This document shows, piece after piece, positions 1 through 7,704 of a stretch of DNA of 64,000 nt. The stretch covers positions 2,046,001 through 2,110,000 of the forward strand of contig NZ_LT627736.1 in the NCBI RefSeq assembly GCF_900102005.1. Direction: 5' to 3'. This DNA is from Microbacterium sp. LKL04. Its GTDB lineage: Bacteria; Actinomycetota; Actinomycetes; Actinomycetales; Microbacteriaceae. A program made the translations under genes and the position numbers. The notes beneath the pieces were generated by a model that worked only from the letters and a program-made list of their open reading frames with translations, ran no database searches and was not told the origin of the DNA. Each line of letters begins with the position of its first letter. The first letter of the stretch is position 1.

Positions 1-66
1 ATGAACTCGGGCATGGCTCGAATCCTAGGACGACGACGGGGGAGACGGATGCCCGAAACCAAGCCG

Positions 67-92
67 TTAGCCAGACTAATGAGTTATGCTAA
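67..92 (+). promoter_or_regulatory. Candidate MarR operator and -10 box
   Basis: TTAGC at 67-71 is repeated in inverted form as GCTAA at 88-92. A shorter dyad TTAG-N5-CTAA sits at 67-79. TATGCT at 85-90 is a good -10 box for a leaderless mRNA starting at the ATG at 98. The dyad overlaps this box, as expected for an autorepressing MarR protein. The assignment rests on the sequence symmetry only. Confidence 0.4.
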
Positions 93-97
93 TGAAA

Positions 98-544
98 ATG
101 AGCAGCGCACCCGAGACCACGATCACGGACCTCGCGCTCGCGGCATCCGACTTCCGCATGGCGACCTTCCGCCTCGCGCGTCGCCTCCGGTCGCAGCGCG
201 CCGTCGACACCATGAGCGACGGGCAGTTCGCCGTCCTGGCCGGCCTGAAGGTGCACGGACCCCACACGCTCGGCGAGCTCGCCGAGCGTGAGCGCGTCTC
301 CGCCCCGTCGATGAACCGCACGGTGAACTGCCTCGAAGAGCTCGGCTACCTCAGCCGCACCCCCGACGAGAACGATCGCCGCAAGGTCGTGATCGACCTC
401 ACCGAATCCGGCCGCGACGTCGTCGTCGAGACGGTCCGTCGCCGGGACTCCTGGCTCGAGCACGCGTTCGAGGAACTCAGCCCCGCCCAGCGCGAGACGC
501 TCGCCGAGGCTGCGGCGATCATGCAGGAGGTGGCCGGCCGATGA
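98..544 (+). CDS. MarR family transcriptional regulator
   Basis: This 148-residue winged-helix protein has the MarR layout: a helical N-terminus, a recognition helix around the stretch VSAPSMNRTVNCLEE, and a wing with the classic DENDRRK motif (about residues 86-92) before the C-terminal dimerisation helices. It probably represses the exporter gene that overlaps its end by ATGA (541-544). I chose the ATG at 98 because TATGCT lies 7 nt upstream and no Shine-Dalgarno is visible. In-frame ATGs at 86 and 92 are alternatives that add two to four residues. MarR-exporter pairs usually respond to phenolic or drug-like ligands, but the ligand here cannot be read from sequence. Confidence 0.9.
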   Translation: MSSAPETTITDLALAASDFRMATFRLARRLRSQRAVDTMSDGQFAVLAGLKVHGPHTLGELAERERVSAPSMNRTVNCLEELGYLSRTPDENDRRKVVIDLTESGRDVVVETVRRRDSWLEHAFEELSPAQRETLAEAAAIMQEVAGR

Positions 545-1905
545 GCTCCGCGATGTTCCGCTCGTTCTCGGTGTTCAACTACCGGGTCTGGTTCATCGGC
601 GCGCTCGTCTCGAACGTGGGCGCGTGGATGCAGGCGACCGCCCTCAGCTGGGTCGTCCTGACGCAGCTCACCGACAACGACGCGACCGCGATGGGCGTCA
701 CGATGGCGCTGCAGTTCGCGCCGCCGCTGCTCCTCGTGGGCGTCACCGGCCTGGTGGCGGACCGCTTCGATCGCCGCAAGCTCCTGTTCTTCACCCAGGG
801 CTCGCTCATGCTGCTCGGCCTCATCATCGGCGTCCTCCTGCTCACCGGCAGCATGAACCTCTGGACGATGTACGCCTTCGCGTTCGCGCTCGGGATCGTG
901 GCCGCCTTCGACAACCCGACTCGGCAGGCGTTCGTGTCCGACCTCGTCGCCCGCGAGAACGCCTCGAATGCGGTCGCCCTGAACGCGGCATCCTTCAACA
1001 CCGCCCGCATGATCGGACCCGCCGTCGCGGGTCTCGTCATCGTCGCGGTCGGCACCGGCTGGGTGTTCCTCGTCAACGCACTGACGTTCCTCGCGATGCT
1101 CATCGCGCTGAGCCTCATCCGCTCCGCCGAGCTCGTCCCGCGCCCGAAGCTCCGGAGCGCGGCGCGCATGGCCGACGGCCTGCGCTACGTGGGGGGCAGG
1201 CCCGACCTCATCGTGACGTTCGTGATGGTGTTCCTCCTGGGCGCCTTCGGCATGAACTTCCCCATCCTCGCCTCGACCATGGCCCTCGAGTTCGGGCAGA
1301 ACGCCGACGGGTACGGCGTGCTGAGCTCGATCCTTGCGATCGGGTCGCTCGCCGGCGCGCTCCTGGCGGCCCGGCGCGACCGTGCGCGCCTGCGGCTCGT
1401 GATCGGCGGGCTCGGCCTGTTCGCGGTCGCGTCGGTCCTCTCGGCCGCGATGCCCGTGTACATCGCCTACGCCGCGACCCTCATGCTCATCGGCTTCGCG
1501 ACCGTCACGACGCTCACGACGGCGAACGGATACGTGCAGACGACGACCGAACCCGCCCTGCGCGGACGCGTCCTCGCCCTGTACATGGCGATCCTCATGG
1601 GCGGGACGCCGTTCGGCGCCCCCATCGTGGGCTGGGCAGCCGACGCATTCGGCCCCCGCGCCGCGATCCTGCTCGGCGCGGCGGCGGCGCTCATCGCGTT
1701 CTGCGTCGGCGGCGGGTGGCTGCTCTTCTCCGGCCGCCTCCACCGTCACGAGACCCGCAGGTTCGCGATGACGATCGACGAGACCCGCCCGATCAGCGTC
1801 GTCGCTCCCGAGGAGTTCAGCGACGAGGTCGCCGCGACGACGCCGATCCGGCTCCCCGAGGCGACCGCCGCGGCCGAGAGGGATGCCGCGGCTCGCCGAG
1901 GCTGA
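541..1905 (+). CDS. MFS exporter, EntS/MFS_3-like
   Basis: This 454-residue protein has about twelve hydrophobic segments and the MFS loop 2-3 signature GLVADRFDRRKLLFF near residue 75. It resembles the enterobactin exporter/MFS_3 group, which exports siderophores, drugs or other small molecules by proton antiport. The last 50 residues are a hydrophilic cytoplasmic tail. Its start overlaps the marR stop codon (ATGA), so the two are translationally coupled and probably regulated together. The substrate is unknown. It runs convergently towards the GH2 gene with only 6 bp between them and no visible terminator hairpin. Confidence 0.9.
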   Translation: MSSAMFRSFSVFNYRVWFIGALVSNVGAWMQATALSWVVLTQLTDNDATAMGVTMALQFAPPLLLVGVTGLVADRFDRRKLLFFTQGSLMLLGLIIGVLLLTGSMNLWTMYAFAFALGIVAAFDNPTRQAFVSDLVARENASNAVALNAASFNTARMIGPAVAGLVIVAVGTGWVFLVNALTFLAMLIALSLIRSAELVPRPKLRSAARMADGLRYVGGRPDLIVTFVMVFLLGAFGMNFPILASTMALEFGQNADGYGVLSSILAIGSLAGALLAARRDRARLRLVIGGLGLFAVASVLSAAMPVYIAYAATLMLIGFATVTTLTTANGYVQTTTEPALRGRVLALYMAILMGGTPFGAPIVGWAADAFGPRAAILLGAAAALIAFCVGGGWLLFSGRLHRHETRRFAMTIDETRPISVVAPEEFSDEVAATTPIRLPEATAAAERDAAARRG

Positions 1906-1911
1906 CCGGCG

Positions 1912-4323
1912 TCAGATTCCGCGCACCGCTGTCCGCGCGATCTCATAACCGTCGGCCGACGCCGTGACGACCACCTCGCCCGGGCCGTCGACCCGGATCA
2001 CGGCCAGCAGCCGGCCGTCGTAGGTCGTGTACGCGGACGCCCCGAACGATTCCTCGGTCCTCGCGCGGCCGGAGCCCAAACCAGCCAGTACCCCGGGACC
2101 CGAGACCTGGACCTCGACCCGCACGTCGCGGTCGGCGACGGTGATGCCGGCGTCGTCCGCGAGGGTGATCGCGACGAAGGCGAGCCCGCCGACCGCGACC
2201 TCGTCGCGTTCGGCGTGCGCCTGCAGGCGAGGGGTGCCGGCGGTGCGGACGACGTGCCGTCCGGTCTCGTGACCTGCCCGCCGCGCGACGGCGATGAGCT
2301 CGCCCGGGTGGAATTCGGTCTCGAACCGCGCGAGGAAAGCCTTCTCGGCGCCGACGGGGGCCACGCCGAGACTCTCCCCGTCGAGGAGCAGCTCGACCTC
2401 GTCCGCATCCGCGTACACGTCGACCGTCACCGGGGCGCCGTGCGCGGCATCCCAGCTCCACGTCGACACGGTGTCGGTCCAGGACCACGGCGTCGTCGCG
2501 GTCGGCCGACCGTGATGCTGGGGGCGGTGCACGGCGATGTAGGGTTCGGCACGCAGTCCGTAGACGATCTCGCGGTAGTACGAGATCGTCCGTCGATACC
2601 CGGTGATGTCGAGGTCACCGGACTCGGCCAGCCGGTAGGGGTAGGGACCGGCCGTCCCGGTGGGCTCATACCCGGGCTCGTCGGTGTAGTCGACGCGACC
2701 GATCCCCGCTTCTCCGAGGTAGTCCCAGCCGGTCCAGGTGAAATCGCCGATAACGTGGGGCAGCTCCTGAACGAGCTCCCACATGACATCGATGCGCGCG
2801 GGGAACGTCTCGGAGCCGACGATGACGCGATCCGGGTGGTCGACGGCATCCTGCCGGTATCGGGAGTCGGCGTAGTTGAACCCGACGACGTCGAGGACGG
2901 CGGCCGACTCCTCGATCGACGCGCTCACGAGCGGCGACGCATTCATCAACCCCATCTGATCGCCCATGTTCGCCATCATCGTGTTCGCATCCTCGACCTG
3001 TTCGCGGGCTTCCGCCATGCGGGGCAGGTTCGCGATGATGCCGTTGATCCCGTTGGTCACGAACCGGGTGTGGTCGAGGTCGCGCACGCGTTCGGCGAGC
3101 CGGCGACTCCAGGTCGACCCGATCGGCGTGCCGAGCTCGAGGATCTCGTTGCCGATCGAATACATGATCACGCTCGGATGATTGCGGTCCTTCGCGACGA
3201 GGCCGGCCACGTCGCGCTCCCACCGCTCAGGGAAGGTGATGGTCGCATCGTGCGGCGCCTTCGACCGCGTCCAGGCGTCGGCGAGCTCGTCCATGACGAC
3301 GAGGCCGTGACGGTCGCACGCATCGAGCATGGCCCGCGACATCGGGTTGTGAGCGCTGCGCAGGGCGTTGAACCCCGCCTCCTTGAGGAGTCGGACCCGG
3401 CGATCCTCCGCGTCGTCGAACGTCGCGGCACCGAGCGGTCCGTTGTCATGATGCACGCAGGCGCCGCGCAGCTTCAGGGGGCGTCCGTCGATGCGCAGCC
3501 CGTTCCGCGCATCCACCTGAAGGGTCCGGATGCCGAAGGTCGTCGAGTCCTCGTCGAGCGCGGCACCTGCGGCATCCGTAACCGTCGTCTGCAACGCGTA
3601 GAGGTGCGGATGGTCGGGATGCCACCGGAGCGGCTCGTCGACGATGAGCCGGGCTCGGGCGACGGCATCCGTTCCCGGCAGCACCGTGACCGGAGAGCCG
3701 CCGGATGCCACGATCTCGCCGGTGGGTCCCGTCACCGTCCACGCGACTCGTGTCTCGCGCGTGTGACGCGTGGAGTTGCGGACGGTGGCCGCGACGGCCA
3801 CGACGGCACGCTCTTCGTCGATGTCGGGGGTGGTCACGGTCACGCCGTGCACGGGGATGTGGACCGGGTCGGTGACCACGAGATGGACGGGCCGGTAGAT
3901 GCCCGCCCCGCTGTACCAGCGACTGTCCCGATGCGCGCGCGCCTCGACGGTGAGGCGGTTGACCTCACCGAAGCGCAGGTAGGGGTCGAGGACGGCGGAG
4001 AAGCCGGCGTACCCGTTGGATTCATGGACGACGACCTCGCCGTTGAGGAACACGACGGCGTCGCGGTACACGCCTTCGAACTCGAGGCGAACGGTCCTCT
4101 CCCGCCACGACGGCGGGACGTCCAGGTCGCGGGAGTATTCGAACGCGCCGCCCGGCGTGTACCCGGAGTGGACCCCCTGGACCTCGTCGGCGGAGCGGGG
4201 CAGGTCGCGGAGCGCGTCGTGCGGGAGGACCACGAGGCGAGGGCCGGCTCCGTCGGCGGGCGCCTCGAACGGGCCCAGTTTCGGCCCCACGGTCCAGCCG
4301 TCGTGCAGCGACTCGCGCGTCAC
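1912..4323 (-). CDS. GH2 family glycoside hydrolase (beta-galactosidase-like)
   Basis: This 803-residue protein has the GH2 order: N-terminal jelly-roll sugar-binding domain (about 40-160), immunoglobulin-like domain (165-275), TIM barrel (280-575) and C-terminal beta domains with a bacterial Ig-like end. The acid/base Glu393 sits in NHPSVIMYSIGNE and the nucleophile is Glu505 in GSETFP. There is no signal peptide, so it is probably cytoplasmic and acts on imported oligosaccharides. GH2 specificity (beta-galactosidase, beta-glucuronidase, alpha-L-arabinopyranosidase and others) cannot be settled by eye. Its ATG overlaps the tetR stop (ATGA), forming a two-gene operon divergent from the ABC importer. 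Confidence 0.93.
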   Translation of the reverse strand: MTRESLHDGWTVGPKLGPFEAPADGAGPRLVVLPHDALRDLPRSADEVQGVHSGYTPGGAFEYSRDLDVPPSWRERTVRLEFEGVYRDAVVFLNGEVVVHESNGYAGFSAVLDPYLRFGEVNRLTVEARAHRDSRWYSGAGIYRPVHLVVTDPVHIPVHGVTVTTPDIDEERAVVAVAATVRNSTRHTRETRVAWTVTGPTGEIVASGGSPVTVLPGTDAVARARLIVDEPLRWHPDHPHLYALQTTVTDAAGAALDEDSTTFGIRTLQVDARNGLRIDGRPLKLRGACVHHDNGPLGAATFDDAEDRRVRLLKEAGFNALRSAHNPMSRAMLDACDRHGLVVMDELADAWTRSKAPHDATITFPERWERDVAGLVAKDRNHPSVIMYSIGNEILELGTPIGSTWSRRLAERVRDLDHTRFVTNGINGIIANLPRMAEAREQVEDANTMMANMGDQMGLMNASPLVSASIEESAAVLDVVGFNYADSRYRQDAVDHPDRVIVGSETFPARIDVMWELVQELPHVIGDFTWTGWDYLGEAGIGRVDYTDEPGYEPTGTAGPYPYRLAESGDLDITGYRRTISYYREIVYGLRAEPYIAVHRPQHHGRPTATTPWSWTDTVSTWSWDAAHGAPVTVDVYADADEVELLLDGESLGVAPVGAEKAFLARFETEFHPGELIAVARRAGHETGRHVVRTAGTPRLQAHAERDEVAVGGLAFVAITLADDAGITVADRDVRVEVQVSGPGVLAGLGSGRARTEESFGASAYTTYDGRLLAVIRVDGPGEVVVTASADGYEIARTAVRGI

Positions 4324-4994
4324 GGGGCGACCTCATCGACGGTGACTTCCGGCGCCGGATCCGACCAGTCGATGTCGGCGAAGGTACGGAACAGGGCGCG
4401 CAGTTCCTCCGCCATGTCGAGGACGCTGCGGTCGAGCAGCCACTGCACCTGCAGACCGTCCATCATCGCGATGATCGTGATGGCCGCTCGGCGGGGCGTC
4501 ATCCCGTGACGGAGGCGTCCGTCGCGCTCGAGGTTCACCAGAGCGCGCTCGATCGTGGACCTGGTGAAGTTGTAGCGACCCACGAAGTACTCGTGAGCGG
4601 GATGGTCGGGCGCGGTGGCCTCTGCGGAGAGCGTGGCGAACAGCTCCACGACCCCGGGGATCGACGCGTTGTACTCGGCGAGCTCCACGAGCCCCCGGAG
4701 GACGGCGGCACCGTCCTCGGACTGTGTGGGGACGATGGCGCGCGCGCGGTCGTCCTTCTCCGCGAGAACCGCCTCGAGAAGGGCGCTCTTGTTGCGGAAA
4801 TGATGGAGCAGTCCCGCCTCGCTCATGCCGACGCGGACCGCGATCTCGCGCAGCGACCCGGCCCGGTACCCGGACCCCGAGAAGACCTCCAGAGCGGCGT
4901 CCAGGATCGCCTGTCGCGTCGCCTCGGTCTTGGCGTAGGTGCCTCGTCGTCGCGCCTTCGCGGGCTCGACCGTCTGCGTGTTCGTCATCACCAT
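4320..4994 (-). CDS. TetR/AcrR family regulator of the glycoside locus
   Basis: This 224-residue protein has an N-terminal TetR helix-turn-helix (about residues 18-65, with SLREIAVRVGMSEAGLLHHF as recognition region) and an all-helical ligand domain. It precedes the GH2 gene with an ATGA overlap and diverges from the importer lipoprotein gene. The intergenic space contains two strong dyads, its probable operators. I chose the ATG at 4994; a further ATG at 4988 and an upstream one at 5027 are in frame, and none has a strong ribosome site. It probably senses a sugar or a cleavage product. That role is inferred from position. Confidence 0.9.
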   Translation of the reverse strand: MVMTNTQTVEPAKARRRGTYAKTEATRQAILDAALEVFSGSGYRAGSLREIAVRVGMSEAGLLHHFRNKSALLEAVLAEKDDRARAIVPTQSEDGAAVLRGLVELAEYNASIPGVVELFATLSAEATAPDHPAHEYFVGRYNFTRSTIERALVNLERDGRLRHGMTPRRAAITIIAMMDGLQVQWLLDRSVLDMAEELRALFRTFADIDWSDPAPEVTVDEVAP

Positions 4995-5053
4995 CGATTC
5001 TCTGAGACCGCTCCCGTGAGCCGTCATCGGGGCCAGTCTGCACGGTTTGGTAA

Positions 5054-5121
5054 CGAAAACCTAGCGATGGCTAGATTTTCGTCGCGAAAACCTAGTGCCC
5101 ACTAGAAATTGCTGCTAGCGT
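5054..5121. promoter_or_regulatory. Divergent tetR/ABC-importer operator region
   Basis: CGAAAACCTAG occurs twice as a direct repeat (5054-5064 and 5085-5095). The first copy pairs with CTAGATTTTCG (5071-5081), with one mismatch. A second dyad is CTAGTG-CC-CACTAG (5092-5105). Five CTAG tetramers fall within 58 bp, although CTAG is rare in such genomes. TAGCGT at 5116-5121 is a plausible -10 box for the importer gene, so binding at the second dyad would block it. This is the likely TetR operator. Confidence 0.6.
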
Positions 5122-5172
5122 CCGTCGGCAGAGCGATCCGCAGGGGTATCGCCACCCGAAATGAGGACAATG

Positions 5173-6702
5173 ATGTTCCGATGGAAGGCCACAGCAGCCG
5201 TCGCCGTCGTCGCCGCTCTCGCACTGACCGGTTGCGCCGGTGGAGACACGACGAGCAGCACCGGTGAAGGAGGGAAGGCCGACCGGCTGACCCTGATCTC
5301 GATCGCCGCACCGACGAGCTACGACATCGGCGCCGGTGCCGAATGGGGCAACCGCAGCGAGTTCTTCGAGGCCGTTTTCGACACGCTCCTCCGCAAGGAC
5401 TCCTCCGGCGAGATCCAGGCGAACCTCGCCACGGCGTGGGAGTACAACGAGGACAAGACCGTCCTGACCCTCACCCTGCGCGACGATGCAACCTTCACCG
5501 ACGGCACGGCGGTGGACGCCGACGCCGTCGTGGGCAGCCTCGAGCGCTTCCGCGACGGAACCTCCCCACAGGCCGCCACCCTTGCGGGCAAGGAGTTCGC
5601 CGCCCCCGACGCGACCACCGTCACGATCACGCAAGACGCTCCCGACCCGTCGCTCGAGAACCTCCTCTCGATCGCGCCCGGACTCGTGCAGGCGCCGTCG
5701 AGCTTCGACGACGAGAACTCGGCCACCACGCCCGTCGGCTCGGGTCCGTACATCCTCGATTCCGCATCGAGCGTCACCGGCACCACCTACAACTACACGG
5801 CGAATCCCGACTACTGGAACGCCGACGCGGTCAAATACGAGAACCTCACCATCAACGTGATGGAGGACACCACCGCCATCCTCAACGCCATCAAGGCGGG
5901 CGAGGCCAACGGCGCCAAGATCGCCGACAACAACACGATCTCCGAGGTCGAGGGCGCCGGCTGGGCCATCGAGTCGAACGAGCTCGACTTCCAGGGCCTG
6001 CTCCTGCTCGACCGCGCCGGCACCATGGCGCCCGAGCTCGCCGATGTGAAGGTGCGACAGGCACTCAACATGGCGTTCGACCGCGAGGCGCTGCTGCAGT
6101 CCCTGCAGAGCGGATACGGCACCGTGACCGAGCAGGTCTTCCCCGCCACGTCCGCGGCCTACGACGAGGCGCTCGACAGCACCTACCCGTACGACCCGGA
6201 TGCGGCGAAGGCCCTCCTCGCCGAGGCCGGGTACCCGAACGGCTTCACGCTGAACATGATGTCGACGCCCGCCTTCCAGACGACGTTCGACCTCGTGGCC
6301 CAGCAGCTGTCGGACATCGGCGTCACCGTCAACTACACCGACCCGGGAACGGGCAACTTCATCACCGACATGCTCGCCCCGAAGTACCCCGCGACGTGGA
6401 TGGCACTGGAGCAGAACCCCGACTGGCAGCTGATCAACTTCATGATCGCGCCGAACGCGACGTTCAACCCGTTCAAGTACCAGGACGACACGGTCGACGG
6501 CTACATCGAGACGATCCAGCGCGGGACCGAGGACGAGGCTGCGGCCGCCGCCAAGGAGCTCAACAAGTACATCGTCGACCAGGCCTGGTTCGCACCGTTC
6601 TACCGCGTCCAGGGATCGTTCGCGACGGACGCGAACACGAACCTGGAGTTCTGGCCGACCAACGCCTACCCGTCGATCTTCGACTTCTCGCCGAAGAACT
6701 GA
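5173..6702 (+). CDS. ABC transporter substrate-binding lipoprotein (SBP family 5)
   Basis: This is an extracytoplasmic solute-binding protein of the peptide/nickel/oligosaccharide class (SBP_bac_5), about 509 residues. It has a lipoprotein signal: Arg and Lys near the N-terminus, a hydrophobic core, then the lipobox LTGC with lipidated Cys21. I chose the ATG at 5173 because GAGG at 5163-5166 then lies 6 nt upstream. ATGs at 5161 and 5170 are in frame, but 5161 precedes that ribosome site. It is the first gene of the importer operon. Although named for peptides, this family in actinobacteria often binds plant oligosaccharides, which fits the glycosidases downstream. Confidence 0.93.
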   Translation: MFRWKATAAVAVVAALALTGCAGGDTTSSTGEGGKADRLTLISIAAPTSYDIGAGAEWGNRSEFFEAVFDTLLRKDSSGEIQANLATAWEYNEDKTVLTLTLRDDATFTDGTAVDADAVVGSLERFRDGTSPQAATLAGKEFAAPDATTVTITQDAPDPSLENLLSIAPGLVQAPSSFDDENSATTPVGSGPYILDSASSVTGTTYNYTANPDYWNADAVKYENLTINVMEDTTAILNAIKAGEANGAKIADNNTISEVEGAGWAIESNELDFQGLLLLDRAGTMAPELADVKVRQALNMAFDREALLQSLQSGYGTVTEQVFPATSAAYDEALDSTYPYDPDAAKALLAEAGYPNGFTLNMMSTPAFQTTFDLVAQQLSDIGVTVNYTDPGTGNFITDMLAPKYPATWMALEQNPDWQLINFMIAPNATFNPFKYQDDTVDGYIETIQRGTEDEAAAAAKELNKYIVDQAWFAPFYRVQGSFATDANTNLEFWPTNAYPSIFDFSPKN

Positions 6703-6708
6703 CCGATC

Positions 6709-6742
6709 CGGCGGGTGGCGGGCTCCGGCCCGCCACCCGCCG
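6709..6742 (+). promoter_or_regulatory. 15-bp perfect hairpin between importer genes
   Basis: The arms CGGCGGGTGGCGGGC (6709-6723) and GCCCGCCACCCGCCG (6728-6742) pair perfectly around a TCCG loop. The hairpin starts 6 bp after the lipoprotein stop codon and ends 20 bp before the permease start. No T-run follows, so it looks like an mRNA-stabilising or partial-termination element that keeps the binding protein more abundant than the membrane components. Confidence 0.7.
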
Positions 6743-6762
6743 ACCACCTCCGGGAAGGCATC

Positions 6763-7704
6763 ATGCTGTCATTCATCATCAGACGCGTCGTCTCCGGCGT
6801 CGTCCTCGTCGCGGTGATCTCCGCCGTCGCGTTCCTCCTCCTCTACGCCGGCGGCGGCGACATCGCCCGCCGCATCCTCGGTGAGAACGCCACCGCCGAG
6901 ACGGTCGCCAAGAAGACCGAGGAGCTGGGGCTCAACCGCCCGCTCCTCACCCAGTACACCGACTGGCTCGCGTCCGCGTTCACGGGCAACCTGGGTCGCA
7001 GCTGGTTCACCGGCGAGCTGGTCAGCGTGAGCGTGACCAACCGCCTCGCCGTCACCCTCTCGCTCGTCATCGGGGCCACCCTCATCTCCGCGGTCATCGC
7101 GATCGTCATCGGGGTCTGGGCAGCGCGCCGGGGCGGCGCGGTGGACGGGACGATCCAGATCCTCTCGCTCGTCGGTTTCGCCGTGCCGGGCTTCCTCATC
7201 GCCCTCATCCTCGTGCTGATCTTCGCGGTCAACCTGCACTGGTTCAAGGCGACCGGGTACGTGCCGATCGCGACGTCGTTCAGCGGCTGGGTCTCCTCCG
7301 TCACACTGCCGATCATCGCCCTCTCCATCGGCGCGATCGCGTCGGTCGCAGTCCAGGTGCGCGGATCGGTCATCGACGCGACCTCCCGCGATTACGTCCG
7401 AACCCTCCGCGCTCGCGGCCTCAGCGAACGCTCCGTCATCTACAAGCACGTCCTGCGCAACGCCGGCGGCCCCGCGCTCGCGGTCCTCGCCCTGCAGTTC
7501 GTGGGACTCCTCGGCGGTGCGGTCGTCGTCGAGCAGATCTTCTCCATCCCGGGCATGGGACAGCTCAGTGTCCGCTCGACCACCCTCGGCGACATCCCCG
7601 TGGTGATGGGGCTCGTGATCGCCTTCGCGATCCTCGTCGTCATCGTCAACCTGCTGATCGACCTCGCTCAGGCCGCTCTGAACCCGAAGGTGAGGCTCTC
7701 GTGA
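6763..7704 (+). CDS. ABC importer permease, DppB-like
   Basis: This 313-residue membrane protein of the BPD_transp_1 family has about six transmembrane segments and the EAA-type cytoplasmic loop (near ARGLSERSVIYKHVLRNA) that docks on the ATPases. The N-terminus (MLSFIIRRVVSGVVLV) is the usual start of DppB/OppB proteins. The ATG at 6763 is preceded by GGGAAGG, so it is a better start than an in-frame codon inside the hairpin. Its stop overlaps the next gene by GTGA (7701-7704). It forms the channel with the permease half of the following fusion protein. Confidence 0.92.
   Translation: MLSFIIRRVVSGVVLVAVISAVAFLLLYAGGGDIARRILGENATAETVAKKTEELGLNRPLLTQYTDWLASAFTGNLGRSWFTGELVSVSVTNRLAVTLSLVIGATLISAVIAIVIGVWAARRGGAVDGTIQILSLVGFAVPGFLIALILVLIFAVNLHWFKATGYVPIATSFSGWVSSVTLPIIALSIGAIASVAVQVRGSVIDATSRDYVRTLRARGLSERSVIYKHVLRNAGGPALAVLALQFVGLLGGAVVVEQIFSIPGMGQLSVRSTTLGDIPVVMGLVIAFAILVVIVNLLIDLAQAALNPKVRLS

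Noticed and set aside
346-1749. Long open frame antisense to the MarR and MFS genes
   Set aside because: High G+C leaves antisense frames open. Its product is Arg/Glu/His-rich with no fold, and the sense strand encodes clear families.
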